DNA of 64,000 nt from Bradyrhizobium barranii subsp. barranii (GCF_017565645.3 NZ_CP086136.1:2494001-2558000); one strand, 5' to 3'; positions 53,974 through 63,664 are shown, counted from the first letter of the stretch. Notes: generated by a model not told the origin, from the sequence alone. Numbers and translations are program-made.

Positions 53974-54092
53974 ACTGCGACTAAATGCGATAGCCTCAGG
54001 CTATGGCTATCAATTGACCGCTCCCGGACACGCGGCTAGTCTTTGTTACGCAAACGCAATCAAGCGCTTGGCCCCCTGGATGGGAGGTCGGC

Positions 54093-54872
54093 ATGCGCGA
54101 TGCGGGCCTTGAACGAGCCATCGATGCGGCGGGCGGCGTTGCCGAGCTTGCCCGAAAAATCGGTATTGCCCAGCCCTCGGTGTCGAACTGGAACAGGGTG
54201 CCCGCGCAACGTGTGATTGCGGTCGAAGGCGCAACGGGTGTGTCGCGCAAAGTGCTTCGTCCCGATCTCTATAGCGAGCCGGCCGCGCCGGACGACGCGG
54301 TTGATCCGACCGATGCCGCGCGCGCGCAGGAATACGCGCTGCTTGCAACCTTGCTCTCGTCCGCGCCGTCGGCCGCATTGCTCGAGCAGATCGCGCAACT
54401 GCATGGCGATGCGACGCCGCTTGGACGCGCCCACGCAACCCTTGCAGAAGCTGCATCGGTAGCGGCCGTATCCGAGGTCGAGCGCGAATATTTTGACCTC
54501 TTCGTCGGTCTGGGGCGCGGCGAGTTGCTGCCTTACGCATCCTATTACTTGACGGGCTTTCTCCACGAGCGTCCGCTGTCGCGTCTGCGCGACGATCTCG
54601 CCGCGCTCGGCATTGAGCGGGTCGAGAGCAATTTTGAGCCCGAGGATCACGCGGCGACGCTGTGCGAGATCATGGCGGGCCTTGCGGTGGCACGCTTTCC
54701 GGTGCCAACGGAAGCACAGCGCACATTCTTCGAGAAGCATGTGTCCCGCTGGATGGGACGTTTGTTTGCCGACATGGAGAAGGCGGAAAACGCCAAATTC
54801 TACCGGTCGGTCGGAACACTTGGACGAAATTTTCTGGAAATCGAATCCGAGGCTTTCACGTTCGTCAACTGA
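54093..54872 (+). CDS. TorD/DmsD-type chaperone with N-terminal HTH
   Basis: 259 residues. Residues 1-65 (MRDAGLERAIDAAGGVAELA RKIGIAQPSVSNWNRVPAQR) form a YdaS/Cro-like helix-turn-helix. A TorD-family all-helical domain (about 78-255) follows with REYFDLFVGLGRGELLPYAS YYLTGFLHERPLSRLRDDLA and EPEDHAATLCEIMAGL. TorD proteins bind Tat signal peptides of molybdoenzymes and guide cofactor loading. The extra HTH may let the chaperone sense or regulate its own locus. Client candidates are the two Tat proteins just downstream. Confidence 0.9.
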   Translation: MRDAGLERAIDAAGGVAELARKIGIAQPSVSNWNRVPAQRVIAVEGATGVSRKVLRPDLYSEPAAPDDAVDPTDAARAQEYALLATLLSSAPSAALLEQIAQLHGDATPLGRAHATLAEAASVAAVSEVEREYFDLFVGLGRGELLPYASYYLTGFLHERPLSRLRDDLAALGIERVESNFEPEDHAATLCEIMAGLAVARFPVPTEAQRTFFEKHVSRWMGRLFADMEKAENAKFYRSVGTLGRNFLEIESEAFTFVN

Positions 54873-54900
54873 CCAGCGCCGCTGGTCCAGGAGAGATGCG

Positions 54901-55110
54901 ATGAAGGACGAGCAGAGAACGACAGTCGGACGCCGCGATTTCCTTCGCAAGGTCGGCATCGGCACGGTCGGTGCGGGCGCGACGCTGGCAACGCCCTTGA
55001 TCACGCCTGCTCAGGCGGACAGCGAGACCGACGATGAGAAACGCAAGGCGCGCTACAAGGAGACCGATCATGTGAAGGCGTACTACCGTGTCAATCGCTA
55101 TCCGGGTTGA
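54901..55110 (+). CDS. Small Tat-exported protein of the formate dehydrogenase region
   Basis: 69 residues from MKDEQRTTVGRRDFLRKVGI, with GGAGAG upstream. The twin-arginine motif GRRDFLRK is followed by a hydrophobic stretch (GIGTVGAGATLATPLITPAQ A) and a short charged mature part with KETDHVKAYYRVNRYPG. This is the TIGR02811-type formate dehydrogenase region protein. It lies 12 bp before the alpha subunit and 28 bp after the chaperone gene. It probably helps assemble or export the dehydrogenase. Confidence 0.88.
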   Translation: MKDEQRTTVGRRDFLRKVGIGTVGAGATLATPLITPAQADSETDDEKRKARYKETDHVKAYYRVNRYPG

Positions 55111-55122
55111 GAGGAGGCGGCC

Positions 55123-58071
55123 GTGCTGATCAGGAGAACACAACAGCGTTCCGAATCCGCTTCACGCGGATCAATCGCGGGAGGTTTGTCCGGGCAAACC
55201 AATGGTCTCGACCGCCGCACCTTCCTGCTCCGGTCCGGCCTTGGTGGCGGCGCTCTCGCCGCAGTGAGCACCCTGCCGGTCGGCGGCATCCGCAAGGGGA
55301 AAGCAGCAGTGGCAGGTCCCCTCACATCGGGAGCAACCGTTCGCAAGAGCGTCTGCACGCATTGTTCGGTTGGATGCACCGTGACGGCGGAGGTGCTGAA
55401 CGGGGTGTGGATCGGCCAGGAGCCGAGCTGGGAGTCCCCGATCAATCGCGGATCACATTGTGCCAAGGGCGCTTCGGTGCGCGAGCTCGTGCACAGCGAG
55501 CGGCGGCTGCGCTATCCGATGAAGCTTGTGGGCGGGCAGTGGACGCGTGTCTCCTGGGATACGGCGATCAACGAGATCGGCGACAAGCTCCTGGAAGTCC
55601 GCGAGAAATCTGGGCCCGATTCCATCTATTGGCTCGGCTCGGCCAAAATGACGAACGAAGGCGCCTATCTGTTCCGCAAGCTTGGCGCGTTCTGGGGAAC
55701 CAACAACACGGATCATCAGGCGCGCATCTGCCATTCAACGACCGTTACCGGCGTGGCCAACACCTGGGGCTACGGCGCGATGACCAACAGCTTCAACGAT
55801 ATCCGCAATGCCAAGACCCAGGTCATCATGGGCGGCAATCCAGCCGAGGCGCACCCTGTATCGTTGCAGCATCTGCTTGAGGGCAAGGAGCTTCAAAAGG
55901 CCAACTTTGTCGTCATCGACCCGCGCCTGACGCGAACCGCGGCACACGCGACCGAATATGTTCGGATGCGGCCGGGCACCGACATCCCGGTGCTGTACGG
56001 CATGATGTGGCACATCCTCCAGAACGGGTGGGAAGACAAGGAGTTCATCCGACAGCGGGTCTATGGATTCGATGATCTCCGGAAAGAAGTGGAGAAGTGG
56101 AATCCGGCAGAAGTCGAGCGTGTCACCGGCATTCCCAGCGAGCAGCTCAAGCGCGTCGCCAAGATGTTTGCTACCGAGAAGCCGGCAACGCTGATCTGGG
56201 CCATGGGCCAGACCCAGAAGACCGTTGGCACCGCCAACGTGCGGGCCAGTTGCATCGCACTGCTGATGACCGGCAATGTCGGCGGAGCGGGCATGGGCGC
56301 CAACATCTTCCGTGGCCATGACAACGTGCAAGGCGCGACCGATGTCGGGCTCGATATCGTCACGCTGCCGTTCTACTACGGGCTCGCCGAAGGCGCGTGG
56401 AAGCACTGGTCGCGGGTTTGGGAAGTCGACCATGAGTTCCTGAAGTCGCGCTTCGACTCCAAGCAGATCATGGAAACGCCCGGCATCCCGCTGACCCGCT
56501 GGTTCGAAGCGGTGACGCTGCCGAAAGATCGGATCGCGCAGAGGGACAATGTGCGGGCCGTGTTCGTGCAGGGGCACGCCAGCAACAGCATCACCCGCAT
56601 TCCTGAATCCCTTAATGGCCTGAAGGCGCTCGAGCTGCTCGTCATCGCCGACCCGCATCCGACGACCTGGGCCTCGCTCTCGGTCGAGGCGGGACGCAAG
56701 GATGGAGTCTACATTCTCCCGGTTGCCACGCAATTCGAGTGCAAGGGTTCGCGCGTTGCCTCGAACCGCTCGTTGCAATGGGGCGAGCAGGTCGTGAAGC
56801 CGATCTTCGAATCGAAGGACGACCTCGAGATCATCTATCTCCTGGCGAAGAAGTTCGGCTTCGCCGACAAGATGTTCAAGAACATCAAGGTCGAGAACAA
56901 TCTGCCCGAGGCGGAGGATGTGCTGCGTGAGATGAACCGCGGCAGCTGGTCGACGGGATATTGCGGGCAATCGCCCGAGCGCCTCAAGGCGCATATGAAG
57001 AACCAGGCGAAGTTCGACATGCTGACGATGCGGGCGCCCAAGGACGATCCCGAGGTCGGCGGCGACTATTACGGTCTGCCTTGGCCGTGCTGGGGATCAC
57101 CTGAAGTCAAGCATCCGGGCACGCCGCTGCTCTACAACACCAATCTGCACGTGATGGACGGTGGCGGCACGTTCCGTCCGCGCTTTGGCGTCGAGCGCGA
57201 AGAGAAGCTGCCCGACGGCACCACGCGCAAGGTCAGCCTGCTCGCGGACGGCTCGTACTCGAAGGGTTCGGCGATCGAGGACGGCTATCCGGAATTCACG
57301 CTGGCGAGCCTGAAGAAGCTCGGCTGGGACACGGAGCTCACGGAAGCCGAAATGGCTGTTATCAACAAGATCAACCCGGCCAAGCCAGACGTGGTGTCGT
57401 GGTCGCTCGACCTGTCGGGCGGAATCCAGCGTGTCGCGCTCATGCATGGTTGCGTGCCCTATGGCAACGGCAAGGCGCGGATGAATGCGTTCGGCTTGCC
57501 CGACCCCATTCCGGTACACCGGGAGCCGATCTACACGCCGCGCGTCGACCTGGTCGCGAAATATCCGACGTTGCCCGACGCCGAGCAGTTCCGGGTGCCC
57601 AATATCGGCTTCTCGGTGCAAAAGGCGGCGGTCGAGAAGGGGATCGCGAAGCAATTTCCGCTCATCCTGTCGTCCGGCCGTCTGGTCGAATATGAGGGCG
57701 GCGGCGAGGAGACGCGCACCAACCCTTGGCTCGCCGAATTGCAGCAGGACATGTTCATCGAGATCAATCCAGCCGATGCCGCCGAGCGCGGCGTCACGGA
57801 CGGTGGCTGGGTCTGGGTCACGGGCGCAGAGAACAATTCGAGGGCCAGGATGAAGGCGCTCGTCACCGAGCGTGTCGGCAAGGGCGTTGCCTGGATGCCT
57901 TTCCACTTCGGCGGTTGGCTCGCAGGCAAGGATCTTCGCAGCAACTACCCCAAGGGCACCGATCCGATCGTGCTAGGCGAAAGCGCGAACACGATCACCA
58001 CCTACGGGTATGATCCCGCGACGAACATGCAGGAGACGAAAGTCACTCTCTGCCAGATCGCGGCGGCATAA
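55123..58071 (+). CDS. fdhA: Formate dehydrogenase, alpha (catalytic) subunit
   Basis: 982 residues from a GTG with GAGAGGAGG just before. It has a Tat signal (LDRRTFLLRSGLGGGALAAV), a 4Fe-4S domain (VCTHCSVGCTVTAEVLNGVW … GSHCAKGAS), bis-molybdopterin guanine dinucleotide domains and a C-terminal barrel ending ANTITTYGYDPATN. The metal ligand is Cys in ARICHSTTVTGV, where E. coli FdnG has selenocysteine. It oxidises formate to CO2 in the periplasm and passes electrons to the beta subunit. Full length, intact. No metal-cofactor sulfurtransferase (fdhD) gene is within the window. Confidence 0.96.
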   Translation: MLIRRTQQRSESASRGSIAGGLSGQTNGLDRRTFLLRSGLGGGALAAVSTLPVGGIRKGKAAVAGPLTSGATVRKSVCTHCSVGCTVTAEVLNGVWIGQEPSWESPINRGSHCAKGASVRELVHSERRLRYPMKLVGGQWTRVSWDTAINEIGDKLLEVREKSGPDSIYWLGSAKMTNEGAYLFRKLGAFWGTNNTDHQARICHSTTVTGVANTWGYGAMTNSFNDIRNAKTQVIMGGNPAEAHPVSLQHLLEGKELQKANFVVIDPRLTRTAAHATEYVRMRPGTDIPVLYGMMWHILQNGWEDKEFIRQRVYGFDDLRKEVEKWNPAEVERVTGIPSEQLKRVAKMFATEKPATLIWAMGQTQKTVGTANVRASCIALLMTGNVGGAGMGANIFRGHDNVQGATDVGLDIVTLPFYYGLAEGAWKHWSRVWEVDHEFLKSRFDSKQIMETPGIPLTRWFEAVTLPKDRIAQRDNVRAVFVQGHASNSITRIPESLNGLKALELLVIADPHPTTWASLSVEAGRKDGVYILPVATQFECKGSRVASNRSLQWGEQVVKPIFESKDDLEIIYLLAKKFGFADKMFKNIKVENNLPEAEDVLREMNRGSWSTGYCGQSPERLKAHMKNQAKFDMLTMRAPKDDPEVGGDYYGLPWPCWGSPEVKHPGTPLLYNTNLHVMDGGGTFRPRFGVEREEKLPDGTTRKVSLLADGSYSKGSAIEDGYPEFTLASLKKLGWDTELTEAEMAVINKINPAKPDVVSWSLDLSGGIQRVALMHGCVPYGNGKARMNAFGLPDPIPVHREPIYTPRVDLVAKYPTLPDAEQFRVPNIGFSVQKAAVEKGIAKQFPLILSSGRLVEYEGGGEETRTNPWLAELQQDMFIEINPADAAERGVTDGGWVWVTGAENNSRARMKALVTERVGKGVAWMPFHFGGWLAGKDLRSNYPKGTDPIVLGESANTITTYGYDPATNMQETKVTLCQIAAA

Positions 58072-58083
58072 GGAGCAACGACG

Positions 58084-58680
58084 ATGGCACGGATGAAATT
58101 TCTCTGCGACGCCGACCGTTGCATCGAGTGCAACGCCTGCGTGACGGCCTGCAAGAACGAGCACGAGGTCCCCTGGGGCATCAACCGGCGTCGTGTCGTC
58201 ACCATCAATGACGGCAAGCCGGGCGAACGCTCGGTCTCGATGGCCTGCATGCACTGCACCGATGCGCCCTGCGCTGCGGTGTGTCCGGTGAACTGCTTCT
58301 ACACCACCGCCGACGGCGTGGTGCTGCACTCCAAGGACCTCTGCATCGGCTGCGGCTATTGCTTCTACGCCTGTCCGTTCGGCGCGCCGCAATATCCGAA
58401 GGTCGGCAATTTCGGCTCCCGCGGCAAGATGGACAAATGCACCTATTGCGCCGGCGGTCCCGAAGCCGACGGCAGCAAGGAAGAATACGAGAAATACGGC
58501 GCGAACCGGCTTGCCGAAGGCAAGCTGCCGCTCTGCGCCGAGATGTGCTCGACAAAATCGCTGCTCGCCGGCGATGGCGAGATCATCGCCCAGATCTACA
58601 GAGAGCGCGTACTGAAGCGCGGCTACGGCTCGGGCGCATGGGGCTGGAAAACCGCCTATCGCGAGACGATCGAGTCCTGA
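58084..58680 (+). CDS. fdh3B: Formate dehydrogenase, beta (iron-sulfur) subunit
   Basis: 198 residues. There are four cysteine sets for four 4Fe-4S clusters: CDADRCIECNACVTACKNEH, CMHCTDAPCAAVCPVNC, CIGCGYCFYACPFGAP, and CTYCAGGPEADG … CAEMCSTKSL. It is the FDH3-type short beta subunit, without the C-terminal membrane anchor of FdnH. It relays electrons from the catalytic subunit to the haem b of the gamma subunit. It starts 12 bp after the alpha stop, with AAGGAGCAACG. Confidence 0.95.
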   Translation: MARMKFLCDADRCIECNACVTACKNEHEVPWGINRRRVVTINDGKPGERSVSMACMHCTDAPCAAVCPVNCFYTTADGVVLHSKDLCIGCGYCFYACPFGAPQYPKVGNFGSRGKMDKCTYCAGGPEADGSKEEYEKYGANRLAEGKLPLCAEMCSTKSLLAGDGEIIAQIYRERVLKRGYGSGAWGWKTAYRETIES

Positions 58681-58722
58681 AGCAGGCCGCGGCCACGCGG
58701 CGTAGATGCCGAGGAGGAGTTC

Positions 58723-59727
58723 ATGTCGTCATCCGGAAGGTTCATTCCAGTCACCATCGGCGCGTGGGCATTGCTTCTGTTGATCATTGCGGCGCCGGCA
58801 CCGTCACCGGCCCAGCAGGTCAATCCGACAGCGAGCTCGGTTAGCGAGCGGCAGCTGCTCCAGGAAACGGACCGGATCCAGGGGCGCGTCAGCATTCCCG
58901 ACCAGCGCTCCAGCGTGCTCATGCAGCCGGCTGGCCGCGAGTGGCGTGAATTCCGCAACGTGGCGCTACGTTGGATTGGCGGGGTTGCCATCCTCGGCAT
59001 GCTGGCGGTTCTCGTGATCTTCTATTTGACGCGCGGCATGGTCCGTCTGGAAAGCGGACGATCCGGCCGCACAATCGTGCGCTTTTCCTTATTCGAGCGT
59101 TTCGTGCATTGGATGACTGCGACCTGCTTTGTCGTTCTGGCGATTTCCGGATTGAACATCACGTTCGGCCGTCCGTTGCTCCTGCCGCTGATTGGCCACG
59201 AGGCGTTTTCCGAATGGTCGCAGTGGGCGAAGTACGCGCACAACTACCTCAGCTTTCCGTTCACCATCGGAGTCGTGCTGATCTTCCTGATGTGGATCGC
59301 TGGCAACGTCCCGAACAAGGCGGATGTCGATTGGATCAAGCGCCGTGGCGGTATGGTGGGTCACGATCATCCACCGGCCTATCGTTTCAACGCCGGCCAG
59401 AAGGCGATCTATTGGATCGTGGTCATCGGCGGAGGCCTGGTGGCGGCCACCGGATATGTGCTGATGTTCCCGTTCTATCTGTCAGGTATCGAAGGGATGC
59501 AGTTCGCGCAGATCGTTCACTCCATCGTGGCGATGCTCTTCATCGCGGCGATGCTGGCGCACATCTATATCGGGACGATCGGTATGGAAGGCGCGTTCGA
59601 GGCAATGGGCAGCGGCACTGTCGATGTCAACTGGGCCAAGGAGCACCATGGGCTCTGGCTTGAAGAGCAGAATGCGCGCGCCGAAGCGAATGCACGGCCC
59701 CGGCCGGCGGCCACCGCGGCGGAGTAG
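58723..59727 (+). CDS. Formate dehydrogenase, gamma (cytochrome b556) subunit
   Basis: 334 residues. A signal-like N-terminus (AWALLLLIIAAPAPSPAQQ), a periplasmic stretch and then helices at about 88-106, 128-146, 180-200, 228-248 and 262-285 form the b-type cytochrome. Candidate haem-ligand histidines are in FERFVHWMTATCFV, WAKYAHNYLSFPF, and QIVHSIVAMLFIAAMLAHIY. It passes electrons from the beta subunit to quinone. AGGAGGAG precedes the ATG. Final gene of the operon on the evidence of direction and spacing. Confidence 0.93.
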   Translation: MSSSGRFIPVTIGAWALLLLIIAAPAPSPAQQVNPTASSVSERQLLQETDRIQGRVSIPDQRSSVLMQPAGREWREFRNVALRWIGGVAILGMLAVLVIFYLTRGMVRLESGRSGRTIVRFSLFERFVHWMTATCFVVLAISGLNITFGRPLLLPLIGHEAFSEWSQWAKYAHNYLSFPFTIGVVLIFLMWIAGNVPNKADVDWIKRRGGMVGHDHPPAYRFNAGQKAIYWIVVIGGGLVAATGYVLMFPFYLSGIEGMQFAQIVHSIVAMLFIAAMLAHIYIGTIGMEGAFEAMGSGTVDVNWAKEHHGLWLEEQNARAEANARPRPAATAAE

Positions 59728-59762
59728 GGATCGCGCGGCCCATAAATGTGCCAGGCGCTTGG

Positions 59763-59885
59763 TCAGAGCCGCACGCCCGTCGTCGCAAACGCTTGTTGGA
59801 CGGGTTCCTGGATCTGGTCAAGGACGACAAAACCGGCCGCCGCGATCACAATTGCGGCTGCGCAGGCGAGCAAGAAGGCTTTCAT
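59763..59885 (-). CDS. 40-residue membrane peptide gene
   Basis: On the minus strand ATG (59885-59883) opens MKAFLLACAAAIVIAAAGFV VLDQIQEPVQQAFATTGVRL, followed by TGA. One hydrophobic helix (4-21) and a C-terminus QxAFxTxGVRL that I recall from tiny conserved proteins in Bradyrhizobium. GCGGAGCC lies just upstream. It is convergent with the formate dehydrogenase gamma gene. Role unknown; perhaps a small subunit or regulator of a membrane complex. Confidence 0.6.
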   Translation of the reverse strand: MKAFLLACAAAIVIAAAGFVVLDQIQEPVQQAFATTGVRL

Positions 59886-60204
59886 GGCAAGGCTCCGCAG
59901 GAGATCGGGGGGTAGTTTATATGAGCGAGCAACCTGCGGACAACTGAATCAGCACGTACCAAAATCCGATCGTTGGTTGGCCGGTTGGCACGATAGCGCC
60001 GCCGAATCTACCACAAGAACGGAGAGACCATAGTCAGCTGTCGAGCAGTAGTTTGACGAAACAACATAGGCAATCATCGCGACTCCTTGGCGCAATTGCA
60101 GAGCCGTCAGGAAGAAACTGTCCGCAGATCATTTAGGTCGCGCCGATGATCGGCACATCGCGTGCCTTTGAATTATGACAAATTTTCTGCTGGCGGCGGC
60201 CTTA

Positions 60205-60345
60205 CGGACCGGGCAGCTCGATCCGCGGGCTGGACGAGCACCCGGTCGTGCATGTGGCGTTCAACGACGCCGAGGCTTTTGCCAAGTGGGCAGGCAAGGA
60301 ACTTCCGACCGAGGCCGAATGGGAATTCGCGGCGGACCTCGCCAC
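60205..60345 (+). pseudogene. Remnant of a formylglycine-generating enzyme-like domain
   Basis: The plus strand reads [41 protein letters not shown], the FGE-sulfatase core (HPVVHVxxxDAxAFxx[12 protein letters not shown]). Sequence on both sides lacks the rest. The tract 59886-60204 shows nothing else. Confidence 0.85.
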
Positions 60346-60464
60346 TTTGCGCTGTTTCGCGATCCTGGCGACCCAGGTTCGAGCACCCGTGCCCCCGCCT
60401 TGAGGCGCTATTCCGACCGCGAAATCGAGCGGCGGGCGTCCCTCATTTCCGCTATGATCAAGCC

Positions 60465-63248
60465 ATGACGATCGGGATCACCGGACCCGAACGGAAGGTA
60501 CCAAGGCAGAGTGCCGTGGTCGGGCTCACTATTGCGGCCGCTGTCATTGGGGTTTGCCTGATCCTGCTCTGGCTCGCGACCGACCTCCTCGTCGACTGGC
60601 TGTGGTTTTCCTCGATCAATTCTCCGCAGGTTTTTTGGACGACAATCGGTGCGAAAACCGTCATCTTTCTTGCGGTCTGGACCGGAACCGCCATCATCCT
60701 TTGGGTGAACGGATGGTTCGCCCTGCGCTTTGCCCGACGGCGGTCGACACAGCTTGTCACCGCTTCGGTGTGGAACTTCGCGGTCAACGCGCCGCCAGAT
60801 TTGCTTGCGCTTTTACGCGGTCGACTGCCATGGTCCCGGTTGACCGTAGGTGGGGCAGCTTTGCTTGCTCTGCTCGTCGCCGCCGCAGAAGTCGGCAACT
60901 GGGGTGTCTTCCTGCGGTTTGTCTATCAGGTGCCATATGGCGCAGACGATCCGCTCTACAACAAGGACATCGGCTTCTATCTCTTCTCGCTGCCCGCCTA
61001 TATCCTCATCAAAAACTGGATGATGCTCGCGCTCGTTCTGAGCGCGCTTTTCGCCGCGGCGATCTACTGGGTGCACGGCGATATCGAATACGACCTTCAT
61101 CATCGATCAATGTCGTCGATGGCGATTGCCCACGGCTCGGTGCTGCTCGGTCTTTTCTTTGCGGTGAAGGCCTGGTCCTATGGTCTTGATCGCTATCTGC
61201 TGCTTTACGGCGACAACGGTGTGGTCGTCGGCGCAAGCTACACCGATGTCCACGTGAGGCTCCCGGCCTTGTGGTTGATGATCGGACTTTCGGTCATCGC
61301 GGCGTTCGCCACGTGGGCAAATTTGCGAGTGCGCACCTACCGGCTTCCAGCCGCCGCGTTCCTGCTTGTCGTGATCGGGTCTTTCGTGCTGGCCAGCGTG
61401 ATTCCCGTGCTGTTCCGGGAGTTCTTCGTCAAACCAAGCGAATTGGAGCTGGAAAGGCCCTATATCGAACGCAACATTGCGCTCACCCGGCAGGCTTACA
61501 ATCTCGATCAGATCGCAGCCAAGCCGTTTGCGGCGGAACAGAAGCTTAGCTTCAAGACGCTCGACGCCAACAAGGCGACAATCGACAATATCAGGCTGTG
61601 GGACTGGCTGCCCTTGTCGGACACCTACGCGCAGCTGCAAGAGATCCGCACTTACTACAAATTCCATGATCTTGATGTTGATCGCTACTGGCTCGATGGC
61701 TCCTACCAAAGCGTAATGCTCTCGGCTCGCGAATTGCAGCCCTCCCTGCTGCCGCCGAATGCCCAGACATGGGTCAACCGCCACGTGCTGTTTACTCACG
61801 GCAATGGCGCGGTGATGAGCCCGGTCACGCGCAAAAGCACCGAGGGGCTACCGCTGCTCTATTTGCGGGATATCCCTCCGGTTGCGGATGGAGGCCCCAA
61901 AATCCACGAGCCGCGCCTCTACTACGGCGAACGGAGCGACAACTACGTCATCGTCAAGGGGAGCACGCCGGAGTTCGACTATCCGAAGGGAAAGGACAAT
62001 GTCTACGCGGCTTATGACGGTACGGGCGGCGTTCCGATAGGAGCGATGGTGTGGAGAGGCCTGTTCGCTTACTACTTCAACGACCCGAACCTACTGCTCT
62101 CAAGTTACATCACGACCGACAGCCGTATCATGATCCGGCGCAATATCGGGGAAAGAGTACGAACGATCGCCCCGTTCCTCAGGCTCGATCACGATCCTTA
62201 TCTGGTCATCAGCAATGGGCGGATGTTCTGGATGCAGGACGCCTACACGGTGAGTTCCTACTTTCCCTCCGCGCAGCCGGCGCAAGACGAGGATATCAAC
62301 TACATTCGCAATTCAGTGAAGGTCATCGTCGATGCCTATAACGGGACCGTCGACTTTTACCTGATGGAGACCGGCGATCCGATTGCAGCGACCTATCGGC
62401 GTATCTTTCCGAGCCTGTTCAAGCCATTCTCGGCCATGCCGGCGGATATGCAGAGGCACATTCGCTATCCGGAGGACCTGTTCCTGATTCAGGCGCAGCT
62501 CTATCAGAGCTATCACATGGAGGCCGCTGACGTTTTCTATAACCGCGAGGATCTCTGGCAGTTCCCGCGCCAGCCGGGCGGCGGCGGCATTGCGACGATG
62601 GCCCCATATTACATCATCATGCGACTGCCCGGCGAGCCGCAGGCCGAGTTTTTCCTCATGCTTCCCATGGTGCCAAGCCGCCGCGACAATATGATCGCGT
62701 GGCTCGCCGCGCGTTGCGACGCACCCGACTACGGCAAGCTGATTGTCTACGAGTTTCCCAAGGAGAAGCTCGTCTACGGGCCGTTCCAGATCGAAGCGCG
62801 GATCAATCAGAGCACCGATATATCGCAGCAGATCACGCTGTGGAATCAGATGGGCTCGCGGGTGATACGCGGTGCGAACCTGCTTGTGATCCCAATCGAG
62901 AACTCGATCCTCTACGTAACGCCGCTCTATTTGCGAGCGGAGCACGGACACCTGCCGGAGCTGAAACGCGTGATCGCAGCCTATGGTGAACATGTGGTGA
63001 TGAAGGAGACGCTCGACGAGGCCTTGTCAGCACTGTTTATCGAGCCTGGCGCGGTGCAGCCGGTCTCGAGCACGAAGGAGGAAATGCCTGTCGCACGCCC
63101 GTCGGCAAGTCAGGCACGGGAGGCGCTCGACCGCTACAATCATGCCGTTGAACGATTGAAGTCCGGCGACTGGAAAGGCTTTGGCACGCAGTTCGACGCA
63201 ATGCGCGAGCTTCTGGAGGAAATGAACCGGCACGCCACGGGCCACTAG
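60465..63248 (+). CDS. UPF0182 (COG1615) membrane protein
   Basis: 927 residues from MTIGITGPERKVPRQSAVVG; frame upstream of this ATG contains the FGE scrap, so it is excluded. Seven hydrophobic helices lie in the first ~310 residues (for example TIAAAVIGVCLILLWLATDL, then LVDWLWFSSINSPQVFW). The large soluble domain begins near FVKPSELELERPYIERNIAL and contains the family motifs YGERSDNYVIVKGSTPEFDY, GGVPIGAM and RINQSTDISQQITLWNQMGS RVIRG. Function unknown; widespread in Actinobacteria and some Proteobacteria. Intact. Confidence 0.93.
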   Translation: MTIGITGPERKVPRQSAVVGLTIAAAVIGVCLILLWLATDLLVDWLWFSSINSPQVFWTTIGAKTVIFLAVWTGTAIILWVNGWFALRFARRRSTQLVTASVWNFAVNAPPDLLALLRGRLPWSRLTVGGAALLALLVAAAEVGNWGVFLRFVYQVPYGADDPLYNKDIGFYLFSLPAYILIKNWMMLALVLSALFAAAIYWVHGDIEYDLHHRSMSSMAIAHGSVLLGLFFAVKAWSYGLDRYLLLYGDNGVVVGASYTDVHVRLPALWLMIGLSVIAAFATWANLRVRTYRLPAAAFLLVVIGSFVLASVIPVLFREFFVKPSELELERPYIERNIALTRQAYNLDQIAAKPFAAEQKLSFKTLDANKATIDNIRLWDWLPLSDTYAQLQEIRTYYKFHDLDVDRYWLDGSYQSVMLSARELQPSLLPPNAQTWVNRHVLFTHGNGAVMSPVTRKSTEGLPLLYLRDIPPVADGGPKIHEPRLYYGERSDNYVIVKGSTPEFDYPKGKDNVYAAYDGTGGVPIGAMVWRGLFAYYFNDPNLLLSSYITTDSRIMIRRNIGERVRTIAPFLRLDHDPYLVISNGRMFWMQDAYTVSSYFPSAQPAQDEDINYIRNSVKVIVDAYNGTVDFYLMETGDPIAATYRRIFPSLFKPFSAMPADMQRHIRYPEDLFLIQAQLYQSYHMEAADVFYNREDLWQFPRQPGGGGIATMAPYYIIMRLPGEPQAEFFLMLPMVPSRRDNMIAWLAARCDAPDYGKLIVYEFPKEKLVYGPFQIEARINQSTDISQQITLWNQMGSRVIRGANLLVIPIENSILYVTPLYLRAEHGHLPELKRVIAAYGEHVVMKETLDEALSALFIEPGAVQPVSSTKEEMPVARPSASQAREALDRYNHAVERLKSGDWKGFGTQFDAMRELLEEMNRHATGH

Positions 63249-63451
63249 CGTCGCGGCTCCTTTGGCGCTCATTGGAGAACACAGGGGCTGCATAGTTCGG
63301 GCTGAACACGCAACGAAGAGAGGCCTTGAGCTTGATCCGATACAGGCGGTGTTTGCACTCGCGGTACGAATGCCGCTGAGACGCGAGGTGGACCGCAAGC
63401 AGGTCGAGCTGGATCTCCTCTGTGAACCAACCGACAGGCCCACTGTCGCGC

Positions 63452-63664
63452 CTACTGCTGTAGCCACTGACTGAGTTCATCTTCAGTTACAACACGCTCG
63501 AAATTCTCGGTTTTGCTTTTGATGCGGTATCGAATGCGTCCGTCCGCCTCAATCGGGAGGCATGCAACAATAGTGTAGACGGTCCGTTCGCCATTGTCGG
63601 CGCGGCCCTGCGGTCGCTGGGCTTGATGATGAACGTCGTCGTTGATCGAGAAGATGTAGGGCAT
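63452..63664 (-). CDS. Short conserved protein
   Basis: 70 residues from MPYIFSINDDVHHQAQRPQG. The C-terminal half (YTIVACLPIEADGRIRYRIK SKTENFERVVTEDELSQW) is conserved in many rhizobial small proteins of this length, as a small beta-rich fold. No catalytic motif. The frame upstream to 63730 has less natural composition, so this ATG was chosen. Single gene. Confidence 0.72.
   Translation of the reverse strand: MPYIFSINDDVHHQAQRPQGRADNGERTVYTIVACLPIEADGRIRYRIKSKTENFERVVTEDELSQWLQQ

Noticed and set aside
54060..55004. 314-residue minus-strand ORF
   Set aside because: Antisense to the TorD-like and Tat-protein genes.
55735..56994. 419-residue minus-strand ORF, with others at 57097-57906 and 57973-58392
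   Set aside because: Shadows of the formate dehydrogenase alpha and beta genes; no ribosome binding site or motif.
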